DNA from: Treponema sp.
GTDB taxonomy: Bacteria; Spirochaetota; Spirochaetia; Treponematales; Treponemataceae
Length of the DNA: 53,384 bases
Direction: 5' to 3'
Assembly (NCBI GenBank): GCA_016282835.1
Contig: JAEELR010000057.1
Coordinates: 1-53,384, forward strand
In this document: piece by piece, positions 26,670 through 35,315 of the stretch
How positions within the stretch are numbered: the first letter of the stretch is position 1
Layout: each line of letters begins with the position of its first letter
Program-made: the position numbers and the translations under genes
The notes under the pieces: model-generated
Seen by the model: only the letters and a program-made list of their open reading frames with translations
Told to the model about the DNA's origin: nothing
The model's database searches: none

Positions 26670-27813
26670 ATGTTAGAAGATTTACAAGAACCAATTTCTC
26701 AGTTGAAGCAGAATATTTTAGACGTTTGGGGGCGTCTTTGACTCGGACGAGATTTATAAAAAAATAGCTGAAAAAGAAGCTGTTACCCTGGCTCCAAATT
26801 TCTGGGATGATAACGATAAAGCTACAAAAGTATTAAATGAAATCAAACTCTTAAAGGGTAGAGTTGAACCATGGAAAGATTTGCAAAAGCAAGTAGATGA
26901 CATGGAAACTTTATATGAGCTTGGTATTGAAGAAAACGATCAGAGTGTAGAAAAAGAACTCCGCGAGCTATATGAAAAAGCAAATGCTGAATATGAACAT
27001 CAGAGCATTTTAAATTTGCTTTCTGATGAAGTCGATAAAAACGACTGCTTCCTTTCTGTTCATTCAGGTGCCGGTGGAACAGAAGCCTGCGACTGGACCT
27101 TTATGCTTTCAAGAATGTATCAGCGCTGGGCAGAAAGACACGGCTATAAGGTAGAAGTTTTAAACCAGGAAGAAGTTGAAGGCGGACTTAAATCAATCAG
27201 CATGAAAATAAGCGGTGACTATGTTTATGGCTACACAAAGGGTGAAGCAGGTGTTCATCGCCTTGTAAGAATTTCTCCTTTCGATGCAAACGCCAGACGA
27301 CACACTTCCTTTGCTTCTGTTTATGTTTTCCCTGTTCTTGATGACAGTATTGAAGTTAATATAGATCCAAAAGATTTGCGTGTTGATACATATCGCTCCG
27401 GAGGTAAAGGCGGTCAGCATGTAAATAAAACAGAAAGTGCTGTTCGATTTACACACATTCCAACCGGTATCGTTGTTGCCTGCGACAGTGAACGCTCTCA
27501 GCTTATGAACAGAGCTACTGCAATGAGTATTTTGCGCTCAAGACTTTACGAATATTACAAAGACCAGAAAGAAAAGGAAAACGAAAAATTTGCCGGTGAA
27601 AAAAAAGACATTTCTTTTGGAAGCCAGATTCGTTCCTATGTTTTCCAGCCATACACAATGGTAAAAGATCACCGCACAAAATATTCGGTAGGAAATATTC
27701 AGGGTGTTATGGACGGCGACATTGATGGATTTTTAGATTCGTATCTTTCTGCAAAATGGAAAGGACTTCCTTCTGGTGATGATTCAGATACAGAAGATTT
27801 TGGTGATGAATAA
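26670..27813 (+). CDS. prfB: Peptide chain release factor 2 with programmed +1 frameshift
   Basis: It releases the finished peptide at UGA and UAA codons. Translation starts at 26670 (AGAGGA upstream) and reaches an in-frame UGA as codon 24 (26739-26741). The site GGGGG-CGT-CTT-TGA-C matches the classical RF2 autoregulatory site. The ribosome shifts +1 at CTT and continues with GAC at 26740. The product is about 380 residues. The stop-recognition tripeptide SPF is at about 202-204 and the catalytic GGQ at about 247-249. Low RF2 favours the shift, giving feedback control. The end overlaps the next gene by 8 bases. The in-frame stop is regulatory and does not make this a pseudogene. Confidence 0.97.
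26728..26742 (+). promoter_or_regulatory. RF2 programmed +1 frameshift site
   Basis: An internal Shine-Dalgarno-like GGGGG (26728-26732) lies three bases before the slippery CTT (26736-26738), followed by the UGA-C stop context. Spacing and sequence match the known bacterial prfB recoding site. Confidence 0.95.
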
Positions 27814-29581
27814 AATAAAGCTTGCTCTTAAACATAAAAATTTATTTTTTCTCATTAGCTTGTTTCTTTTGTTTACATCAAATTTATATGCTGATAACTG
27901 GGTTATTGCTGGAACTAAGTTTCAGTTTTTGCAGAATATTGACCGCTATTCTTCAGAGACTAAAGTTCAGGAGCTTTTGCCGCAGTTGATTGTAGAACAC
28001 ATTTCTACCGATTTAATCCGCCGCTCAAAAGTACCTGAACTTGTCAGCCGCAAGGAAGAAAGTTTATATAATGAACGATTGTCTTTGCTTTTACAGCTTT
28101 CAAAGGAAATGAAGAGCCGCGATGCAATATTTTTGAATCCACAGAATGCAAAAAAAAAATATGCCGAAAGCGATAAGAAGCTGAAGGATTTATACAAGAA
28201 AATTGATGACAACCTTTTAGAGACCGAAAAGTTAAAAGAGAAATACAGAACCGAAAAAAATGAAAATGCAGCAGATGAAAATTTTGTTAAGAAATTTACT
28301 TCTGCTTTTAAGAGTTTTACTTCAAGTTTTAAGGCTGAGGATAAAGATGCAATAAATGAAAAAGACGAACAGATTGCTTTATATGGAACAAATGAAAATC
28401 ACCTGCTGGCCCTGGATGAACTGAATAATTTTAACGGAACCTTTTCCCGTGCTGCCCTGAAAAAAATCCTGGACAAAAAAATAAATGCACTTGTTACAGG
28501 TAACATAATTACTTATGGCCGGTATGCAAGTGTTTCCTGCGATTTATATTTATTTCCTGAAGGTAAAAAAATTGCTTCTGTTACAGAGGCTGGCTCTCTT
28601 GAGAATCTGCTTCTAATAGCATCAAATATTTCTCAAAAGCTGGTTCCTGCCATTACCAATTCACTTCCCCTGGAAATTATTTTTGATATACAGCCGGAAG
28701 AGTTTAAGGACAAGACAAAAATTTTAGTTGACGGCAATTTACTCGAGTCAAAAGTTTCTTCCGTTATGCTTGATGCAGGCTTACATAGATTTGAGTTTGA
28801 ATGCAAGGGATTTCTTTCTAGAAGTTTCAGTTATGTTTTTGAAGGAAACATAAAGTATTCTATAAAAGTTCCTTTAGTTAAGGAAAATTTAAAAACAATA
28901 GATTATTACTTTGTAAACGATTTTGACGGAAATGTTTATGTAAATGGAAAGCATACAGACACATTTAATGAAGAAGTAAATTCCTCTTCTATTCAGGTTA
29001 ATGGCTTTCCTGTTATCGGACAGTTTATCAGTTCAGAAAAACGTTTTTCGGAAAAAGAAGAAATTACAAAAGATGATGACGGCAATGAAGTAAAGAAAAT
29101 GGTGGAAACTGAAGATCCGCCTTTAAGTTTTTTCTTCTACATAGATCCAAAAGTTTATGAAAGCAACAGCACATTCAGCGTAAAATCAATTCCTATCAGC
29201 AGTTCTGAATACATTGAAAAGTGGAGAAAGCGAACCTACACGGCATATACTGCTTTAGTTTTCTCCATGCCTTTTATTCTGTATGCTAATGGTCAGTACG
29301 AAACAAAATCAAATGCTCTGGGAATGAATGAGAATTTCTGGGAGCTTGCACATTATACAACAGTCGGTATAACAAGTATTTGTACAGCCTGGTTCTTAAT
29401 TGATGTAATCTTTTATTTGCGTGCTGCTAATTCTGTTTTACCTGTTAATGCAAAAGCCGTTCCGCAATCTCTTTTTATGAGTGAAGCAAAAACTGCAAGT
29501 GAAAATCAGGATAATGAATCTGCAAATGAAGAAAAATCTGATACAGAAACTACAAATGAAATAAAGGAAGTGGAGAAATAG
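27806..29581 (+). CDS. Exported membrane-anchored protein of unknown function with PEGA-like segment
   Basis: The 591-residue protein has a signal peptide (MNKIKLALKHKNLFFLISLF..., cleavage near NLYA). A helical region with a coiled-coil tendency (residues about 90-160) follows. Next is a segment resembling periplasmic outer-membrane-biogenesis domains (ALVTGNIITYGRYASVSCDLYLF). A PEGA-like stretch around 290-360 contains KILVDGNLLESKVSSVMLDAGLHRFEFE. Two hydrophobic segments lie near residues 480-550 and an acidic tail ends the protein. I do not recognise the family. I chose the ATG at 27806, 8 bases inside prfB, because it puts the signal peptide first. Its place before ftsY and lolCDE suggests an envelope role, by association only. 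Confidence 0.72.
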   Translation: MNKIKLALKHKNLFFLISLFLLFTSNLYADNWVIAGTKFQFLQNIDRYSSETKVQELLPQLIVEHISTDLIRRSKVPELVSRKEESLYNERLSLLLQLSKEMKSRDAIFLNPQNAKKKYAESDKKLKDLYKKIDDNLLETEKLKEKYRTEKNENAADENFVKKFTSAFKSFTSSFKAEDKDAINEKDEQIALYGTNENHLLALDELNNFNGTFSRAALKKILDKKINALVTGNIITYGRYASVSCDLYLFPEGKKIASVTEAGSLENLLLIASNISQKLVPAITNSLPLEIIFDIQPEEFKDKTKILVDGNLLESKVSSVMLDAGLHRFEFECKGFLSRSFSYVFEGNIKYSIKVPLVKENLKTIDYYFVNDFDGNVYVNGKHTDTFNEEVNSSSIQVNGFPVIGQFISSEKRFSEKEEITKDDDGNEVKKMVETEDPPLSFFFYIDPKVYESNSTFSVKSIPISSSEYIEKWRKRTYTAYTALVFSMPFILYANGQYETKSNALGMNENFWELAHYTTVGITSICTAWFLIDVIFYLRAANSVLPVNAKAVPQSLFMSEAKTASENQDNESANEEKSDTETTNEIKEVEK

Positions 29582-29584
29582 TTT

Positions 29585-30460
29585 ATGGCTAAAATGTCTT
29601 TTGCACAAAAAATAAAATCTTTATTCGGTTTATATAATGCCCAGTCACAGGAGTTTTTCGAAGAATTAACTGATGCTTTAATTGAAGGTGATGTAGGGAC
29701 AAAAACTGCTTTTACACTTGTTGATGAACTTGAACAGAAATGCAAGGAAGAAAAAATAACAGATAAAGAGAAAATTCTTTTGACCCTTAAAAGCTTAATT
29801 CTACCGGATTTGAAAGCCGTTAAATTTGACCTGGATTTTTCTAAAGTAAATGTCTTTATGATTCTTGGTGTTAATGGTGTTGGAAAAACTACCTCAGTTG
29901 CAAAAATAGCAAATCTTTATAAAAAGAAAAATGTTAATGTGATTATGTCCGCTTCAGATACATTCAGGGCTGCTGCCGTAGATCAGCTTGCCATGCATGG
30001 AGAGCGCCTTTCAATCCGTGTTGTAAAGCATCAAATGGGAAGTGATCCAAGCGCTGTAGTTTTTGATGCCTGTGAAGCACTTAAAGCTAGTGGCGGTGGG
30101 CTTGTTTTAGCTGACACTGCGGGCCGTTTACATAATAAAGAAAACCTTGTGAATGAACTGAAAAAGATAGATAGAATTGCTTCATCGAAAGCTGATGAAA
30201 ACTGCTATAAGCGAATTCTTGTAATTGATTCTACAACAGGTCAAAATGCTTTCAGGCAGGCAGAAGTTTTTAATGAGGCTGTTGGACTTGATGCAATCGT
30301 TCTAACTAAATTTGATTCAACTGCAAAGGGCGGCTGCTTGATTACAATTGCCCGTGAACTGAAAATTCCTGTTCTGTATGTTTGCGATGGAGAAAAGTAC
30401 GAGAACATCAGTGAATTCAATTGCGAAAAATTTGTTGATGAGTTTTTGGGTATAAGCTGA
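29585..30460 (+). CDS. ftsY: Signal recognition particle receptor FtsY
   Basis: Membrane-associated GTPase that receives the SRP-ribosome complex and hands nascent membrane proteins to SecYEG. The 291-residue protein is only the NG core: N domain residues 1-85, then G domain with P-loop GVNGVGKTT (95-103), SASDTFRAAAVDQL, ADTAGR and TKFDSTAKGG. The acidic A domain found in E. coli FtsY is absent, as in many other bacteria. Membrane contact presumably uses the amphipathic N-terminus (SFAQKIKSLFGLY). A GGAG site precedes the start, 3 bases after the previous stop. Confidence 0.96.
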   Translation: MAKMSFAQKIKSLFGLYNAQSQEFFEELTDALIEGDVGTKTAFTLVDELEQKCKEEKITDKEKILLTLKSLILPDLKAVKFDLDFSKVNVFMILGVNGVGKTTSVAKIANLYKKKNVNVIMSASDTFRAAAVDQLAMHGERLSIRVVKHQMGSDPSAVVFDACEALKASGGGLVLADTAGRLHNKENLVNELKKIDRIASSKADENCYKRILVIDSTTGQNAFRQAEVFNEAVGLDAIVLTKFDSTAKGGCLITIARELKIPVLYVCDGEKYENISEFNCEKFVDEFLGIS

Positions 30461-30463
30461 TTT

Positions 30464-31420
30464 ATGGATGCTGCAGTTTTACTATTAAATTTATATCTTC
30501 TCTTTCCTGTCTTAAACGATAGTCAGGTTGCATTAACCCGTGCAGTAATGGGGTTCCCAAATGCAGAAAATGAATTTGTTTTAAGGCGTGAAATGAATGC
30601 TTTTTTAGATTCAATTAGTCTTGAAAGCCCTGAAACAAATGAACTTGAAGAAAATATCGATGAAGAAGAAGAGGGTGAAACTGAAGCAGATAAAATCAGG
30701 CTTTATACTGATGTAAAAAATCATTTGAGGCTTTATGAAATTAATTCAGAAGCAATTGCTGTTTCTTCGCCTGAAAACGAAAATACATCCATTGTTTCTG
30801 TAAATGATAAATATTTTACGCTCACAGAATTTGATGATAAATACAGAAAAAAAATTGAAACAAAATGGAATAAGGCAAAGTCTTTAGATGAAACGAATGT
30901 AATCTATAAAACTGAATTTTTCTACGATGACACTATTTCCAGATTTGAAACTGATTACAAAAAAAACATATTGAAGAAAATTTTTTACACTCAAAAGAAT
31001 CTTGTGAATCGAATTGAATATTACAGGCTCCCTGAAGTTTCTAAAGAAGAAAAAAATACAGAAAGTGAAAATGAAGAACCATTTTTATATAAAACAGAAA
31101 TTTATGAATATGACAATGATGACAGAGTGATTTGCGAAACTGTAAAAACTAAAACTAAAAAAACTGATTTTTATGATGAGGAAATCATTGTTGATGATGA
31201 GTTCAAGACACAATACATTTATAAAAGCAATTTAGAAACGCCTGACATAAAGTATTATGAAAATTCTGTGCTGCACTTAAAGCGTGAATATAAGAATGAA
31301 ACTGATTATACTGAAACCCGTTATTTTGATTCGAATTTTAAAATAATTACTGAGTTCAAAGACGGTATAAAAGTTGATGAAAAAATCATAACGCCAGAAA
31401 ATATATTTGGTACTTTTTAG
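30464..31420 (+). CDS. Protein of unknown function in the ftsY-lolCDE cluster
   Basis: The 318-residue protein has a hydrophobic N-terminus (AAVLLLNLYLLFPVLN) that may be a signal or anchor sequence without the usual basic residues. The rest is very rich in Glu, Asp, Asn and Lys. In the second half there are short repeated strands of the KTEFFYDDTISRFETDY and LYKTEIYEYDNDDRVI type, resembling RHS- or YD-like beta repeats or antigen-type toast-rack repeats. I do not recognise a family. It starts 3 bases after ftsY and ends 7 bases before lolC. A substrate or partner of the lipoprotein export system is a guess from position. Confidence 0.65.
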   Translation: MDAAVLLLNLYLLFPVLNDSQVALTRAVMGFPNAENEFVLRREMNAFLDSISLESPETNELEENIDEEEEGETEADKIRLYTDVKNHLRLYEINSEAIAVSSPENENTSIVSVNDKYFTLTEFDDKYRKKIETKWNKAKSLDETNVIYKTEFFYDDTISRFETDYKKNILKKIFYTQKNLVNRIEYYRLPEVSKEEKNTESENEEPFLYKTEIYEYDNDDRVICETVKTKTKKTDFYDEEIIVDDEFKTQYIYKSNLETPDIKYYENSVLHLKREYKNETDYTETRYFDSNFKIITEFKDGIKVDEKIITPENIFGTF

Positions 31421-31427
31421 GATTTAT

Positions 31428-32717
31428 ATGAAGAAGTTTAGATTTAAGTGGATATATTTTGTTTCAAGAAGAATAAGTAAAGTTGACAGAAGCGGAAGAA
31501 CTGCCGTTACATCAAATCTTGCCTCAGTTGGAGTTTGCTTTGGTGTAATGGGACTTATTGTCGTAATGAGTGTAATGAACGGATTTCAAAGAAGCTTTAT
31601 CGATTCCATTATGGAAATCTCTTCGTATCATTTGCGTGCTGGTAATCTGGAAAGTCAAAATCAAATCGAAGAGTTTTCCGATTACTGTAAAAAATCAAAG
31701 GCTGTAGAATGTGCTTATCCTTTCTGCGAATCTCAGAGTTTAATTACAGGTCCCCGCGGAAACTATACTGCATCAATGATTCGCGAAATCGATTATGAAG
31801 CAAGTTTAGACGATAAAAACTTTATAAAAGAACTAAAGCTTTATTCCGGCCGCTATGATTTGTCGCAGGAAAATTTTATTGTTGTAGGAAGCGGGCTTGC
31901 AGCTCAGTTAAAATTAAAAATCGGAAGCGAAGTAACTTTGTTTTCTCTTTCAACTTCTACTGATGAAAGCCTATTATCAAATTCAAAGGAGTATATTGTA
32001 AAAGGAATTTTTCACTGCGGTTATTCTGATATAAATTCCTCTTACGCTTTTATCCCTCTTGCTAATGAAAAGAAACAGAATCCTTCTTCTTTAGTTTTTG
32101 GCGTTAAGTTAAAAAACTCTTCTTCTGATTCATATTTTGCTTCTCAGGTAAAAAATGCTTTCGGTAATATCAGTTGCTTGAGCTGGCGGGAATATAACCG
32201 TTCTTTCTTTGGCGCACTTCGAATGGAAAAAAATGTTTTGTTCCTCCTGGTGTTTTTAATTTTCGTTGTAGTTTTTATCAATATTTATAACGGAATGAAA
32301 AAGCTGATTTATGAACGCCGCGAAGACATTGCAACTTTATCGGCTTTAGGCGGAACTAAAAAAGAAATAAATTTCCTGTTTTCATTTCAGGGCTTTATGA
32401 CAGGATTTAAAGGCTCTCTTCCTGGTTTAATTCTAAGCATAATAATCTGCCGTAATATGAAAAGCATTTTTATCTTTCTTTCTAAAGCACAGTATTTCAT
32501 TCAATACGCTTTGTACTCGATTTTTTCTCCGGATAATGTTTTTTACCTTTCAGAAAATCCTATGTATGAAGTTTATGCTTCTATTCCTGCAAGAATGGAT
32601 TTGAAAGAAGTAGTTTTTATATTTTTATTTGGAATTTTTTCAGCTTTCTTTGCAGCATTTTTAGCAAGCAGAGATGTCCTTAAGCTTACAATTTCGGAGG
32701 TTTTGCGAAATGAATAA
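31428..32717 (+). CDS. lolC: Lipoprotein-releasing ABC permease, LolC/LolE type (first copy)
   Basis: Inner-membrane subunit of the LolCDE complex, which extracts lipoproteins from the inner membrane for transfer to the outer membrane. The 429-residue protein has the FtsX/MacB layout: one helix near residues 25-50 (VGVCFGVMGLIVVMSVMNGF), a periplasmic domain of about 200 residues, and three helices in the C-terminal third with YERREDIATLSALGGTKKEI between the first two. The ATG at 31428 has AGGA upstream. An in-frame TTG at 31407 lies inside the previous gene and is rejected. It overlaps lolD by 8 bases. LolC and LolE cannot be told apart from sequence alone. Confidence 0.88.
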   Translation: MKKFRFKWIYFVSRRISKVDRSGRTAVTSNLASVGVCFGVMGLIVVMSVMNGFQRSFIDSIMEISSYHLRAGNLESQNQIEEFSDYCKKSKAVECAYPFCESQSLITGPRGNYTASMIREIDYEASLDDKNFIKELKLYSGRYDLSQENFIVVGSGLAAQLKLKIGSEVTLFSLSTSTDESLLSNSKEYIVKGIFHCGYSDINSSYAFIPLANEKKQNPSSLVFGVKLKNSSSDSYFASQVKNAFGNISCLSWREYNRSFFGALRMEKNVLFLLVFLIFVVVFINIYNGMKKLIYERREDIATLSALGGTKKEINFLFSFQGFMTGFKGSLPGLILSIIICRNMKSIFIFLSKAQYFIQYALYSIFSPDNVFYLSENPMYEVYASIPARMDLKEVVFIFLFGIFSAFFAAFLASRDVLKLTISEVLRNE

Positions 32718-33399
32718 TGATTATATCCTAAGAATAAATAATCTTGAGAAAACCTATAAATCAGAAAGTGAAACTCTAACGATTCTAAAAGATTTATCCA
32801 TGAATGTTGAACGCGGTTCTAAGTGCGTTATTGTCGGCCAGAGTGGAAGCGGAAAATCTACTTTGCTGAATATCATCGGCGGTCTTGATAAAGCTACGGG
32901 CGGTGAAGTTTTAATTGATGACTATAATATTACAGCCCTTAATGAAAAAGAACTTACCAGACTGCGCCAGAGCTTATACGGTTTTATTTTTCAGTTTCAT
33001 TATCTTCTAAAAGATTTTACTGCTTTAGAAAATGTATATCTGCCGCTTTATATGAAAGGCGAGTCTAAAAAAAATGCAATTGAAAAAGCAAAGCACTTAT
33101 TGAATGAAGTTGGTCTTTCTGAGCGTTTTAATCATATACCTTCACAGCTTTCAGGCGGAGAAAGACAGAGAGTTGCTGTTGCCCGCTGTTTAATAAATGA
33201 GCCTGATTTAATTTTAGCAGATGAACCTACGGGAAATTTAGACCCTGCCAATGCAGAATTAATCGGCAATATTTTATTTGACATTGTTGATAAATATAAA
33301 AAAACACTGATTTTAGTAACACACGATATGAATCTTGCTAAGCAGGGTGATGTTAAGTTTTTAATCAATTCAGGGAAATTACAAGAGGCTTCTGTATGA
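32710..33399 (+). CDS. lolD: Lipoprotein-releasing ABC ATPase LolD
   Basis: Cytoplasmic ATPase that powers the LolC/LolE permeases. The 229-residue protein has Walker A GQSGSGKST (43-51), a Q-loop near FQFHYLLKDFTALENV, signature LSGGERQRVAVAR, Walker B LILADEPTGNLDP and a switch histidine in LVTHD. The FHYLL-DFTALENV wording is typical of LolD and MacB ATPases. The start is fixed by GGAGG at 32696-32700, 9 bases upstream. It overlaps the genes on both sides (8 and 4 bases), consistent with one co-translated unit. Confidence 0.93.
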   Translation: MNNDYILRINNLEKTYKSESETLTILKDLSMNVERGSKCVIVGQSGSGKSTLLNIIGGLDKATGGEVLIDDYNITALNEKELTRLRQSLYGFIFQFHYLLKDFTALENVYLPLYMKGESKKNAIEKAKHLLNEVGLSERFNHIPSQLSGGERQRVAVARCLINEPDLILADEPTGNLDPANAELIGNILFDIVDKYKKTLILVTHDMNLAKQGDVKFLINSGKLQEASV

Positions 33400-34739
33400 G
33401 TTTTAAATCAAGTCTGCTGTATGCTTCTAAAATTTTATTCTCTTCGGATAAAGATAAATCCCAGCGAGGCCGCAAGTCTTTAATCGGTGCAATGATTTGT
33501 ATCGGGATAAGTTTAATTCCTCTGATTGCAATTCTATGTGTCAGCAATGGAATGATAGAAGGCATTACAGAACGCATGATTAAGCTTTCAAGTTATGATC
33601 TGGAAGTCAAGCTCAATTCGAGTTCACTTGAAACTTCATCTTATGAAAGTTTTCTTACCACAGCGAATCTTTTTAAAACTAATTCAGAGCTTACAGGCAT
33701 TTATCCAGAAGTAAGGTTTTCGTGTTTGAGTGCAGGCAAAAAAAACAGGAGCGGGGCAAGTGTCCGTGCAGTTCCCTTTGATATTTTTGAAGAGAATAAA
33801 AGCTTCTCAGACCTTTTTACAGTTATAGAAGGCGAAAAAACTTTTCATGGAAATAAAAATGCAGTAATCGGCGAAAAGCTTTCTCAAATATTAAATCTTT
33901 CTGTTGGCGATAAAATTTCACTTATAACGGCAAAAAGTTTTACTAATGGCAAAGTCATTCCAAAAGTTTCTACTTATACAGTTTCCGGGATTATTTCTTC
34001 AGGCTATCAGGAACTTGATGCGCTCTGGGTTTTTATTCCTCTGGAAAGCTATTTTACTTCCTTCAAGAATACATACAGCGAGTTTATAATTGGATTCACA
34101 ACTGACAAAACCTTTTCTCCGGAACTCGTAAAGCTGGAAAAGGATTTAAACAGATTCATTAATATAAATCTTGGACTGACAACAGCTTATGTTGACCGCT
34201 GGGATGAAATAAATGCTTCCCAGTATGAAAATTTTTCATCAACTAAAATCCTCATCTTACTGATTGTGCTTTTAATTCTGCTTGTTGCAAGTATAAATAT
34301 CAGTTCAGCCTTAGTTATGATTGTAATGGAAAGAAGAAAAGAAATAGCTATATTAAAAAGCTGTGGCGCGACCTCGAAAGGAATTTCTTTATCATTTTTA
34401 ACAGTCGGTTTTGTCTGCGGGCTGGGTGGAATTATTATAGGGCTTCCTCTGGGGCTTATAATTTCGCTGAACGTTAATCCATTAATTTCTGCCATGGAAA
34501 AAATATTGAACTTTTTCGGGAAAGTGTTCTGGTTCATTTTTCATCACTCTCAATCAAGTTTTTCAAGCATCCACATACTGAATCCAGAATATTATTTGCA
34601 GGATATTCCCGTTACAATTCCTATAGGACAGATTATTGGAATCTGTATAGGAACACTTTTTCTTTCTCTTTTATTCAGTTTGTTGCCTTCGATTCGTGCC
34701 GGAAAAGAAAAACCTGTTTCTACTTTGCGTAAAATCTAA
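33396..34739 (+). CDS. lolE: Lipoprotein-releasing ABC permease, LolC/LolE type (second copy)
   Basis: The 447-residue protein has the same layout as the permease at 31428: a first helix around residues 28-50 (IGAMICIGISLIPLIAILCVSNGM), a periplasmic domain and three C-terminal helices, with VMERRKEIAILKSCGATSKGI after the second. It begins with ATGA overlapping the lolD stop. The two permeases flank one ATPase, matching the heteromeric LolC-LolD-LolE organisation. The copies are clearly diverged, so this is not a recent duplication. Confidence 0.87.
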   Translation: MSFKSSLLYASKILFSSDKDKSQRGRKSLIGAMICIGISLIPLIAILCVSNGMIEGITERMIKLSSYDLEVKLNSSSLETSSYESFLTTANLFKTNSELTGIYPEVRFSCLSAGKKNRSGASVRAVPFDIFEENKSFSDLFTVIEGEKTFHGNKNAVIGEKLSQILNLSVGDKISLITAKSFTNGKVIPKVSTYTVSGIISSGYQELDALWVFIPLESYFTSFKNTYSEFIIGFTTDKTFSPELVKLEKDLNRFININLGLTTAYVDRWDEINASQYENFSSTKILILLIVLLILLVASINISSALVMIVMERRKEIAILKSCGATSKGISLSFLTVGFVCGLGGIIIGLPLGLIISLNVNPLISAMEKILNFFGKVFWFIFHHSQSSFSSIHILNPEYYLQDIPVTIPIGQIIGICIGTLFLSLLFSLLPSIRAGKEKPVSTLRKI

Positions 34740-34752
34740 ATTGTGGTAAAAT
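34725..34752 (+). promoter_or_regulatory. Possible promoter of mcsA
   Basis: TTGCGT (34725-34730), a 16-base spacer and TAAAAT (34747-34752), with TG at 34744-34745 giving an extended -10. No CtsR-type direct repeat is visible between it and the gene. Confidence 0.45.
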
Positions 34753-34785
34753 AGAACTGTTCATAAAACTTTTTTGGGGATAAAA

Positions 34786-35298
34786 ATGGTTTGTGATTTT
34801 TGTCAGGAAAATGAAGCTATAATCTTTTTAGAACAGTACTCTCAGGGTGAAAGACGCAAGTTGAATATCTGTCTTGAATGTGCAATGGCAAGAGGAATCG
34901 AACCTGATTCTAAAAACATCGAATCTCATGTAAAGGATTTATTTACAGAATTAACTGAAAGAGTAAAGAAAACGCTTAGTGAAAATAATAAAGCGTGTCC
35001 TGTCTGTGCAACCCGACTGGGTGAAATTAAAAATAATCAGATTGTTGGTTGCCCTGAATGTTATGAAATCTTTAAAGATTCCATCCGAAATCAATTAAAT
35101 AAAAATGGAATAAAAATTCGCTACAGTGGTGAAATGCCTTCCAGACTTTCTTCAGTGCATTCAGTTTTAACAGACAGAATTGCTTTACAGAATAAAATGA
35201 ATGAAGCAATAGAAAAAGAAGAATACGAAAAAGCTGCAATGTATAGAGATTATTTAAAAGCCTTAGAAAAAAAAGCAGTTAATTTCGTAGAAGAATAA
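34786..35298 (+). CDS. mcsA: McsA-like zinc-binding ClpC adaptor
   Basis: In Gram-positives McsA binds and activates the arginine kinase McsB and links it to ClpC. The 170-residue protein has four CxxC pairs (Cys3/6, 29/32, 71/74, 89/92) that should bind two zinc ions. A UVR (UvrB/UvrC) helical motif lies at residues about 137-168 (NKMNEAIEKEEYEKAAMYRD). The start at 34786 follows GGGG by 5 bases. A TTG at 34774 is in frame but overlaps this ribosome-binding site. It is the first gene of mcsA-mcsB-clpC. The repressor gene ctsR, which heads this operon in Firmicutes, is absent. Confidence 0.92.
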   Translation: MVCDFCQENEAIIFLEQYSQGERRKLNICLECAMARGIEPDSKNIESHVKDLFTELTERVKKTLSENNKACPVCATRLGEIKNNQIVGCPECYEIFKDSIRNQLNKNGIKIRYSGEMPSRLSSVHSVLTDRIALQNKMNEAIEKEEYEKAAMYRDYLKALEKKAVNFVEE

Positions 35299-35315
35299 AA
35301 GTTGGGATTTTATAA

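Noticed and set aside
26670..26741. Nonsense mutation making prfB a pseudogene
   Set aside because: The stop lies exactly in the conserved RF2 recoding site, and the rest of the gene is intact in the +1 frame.
31407..31427. Earlier TTG start for lolC
   Set aside because: It lies inside the previous gene without a ribosome-binding site, while AGGA precedes the ATG at 31428.
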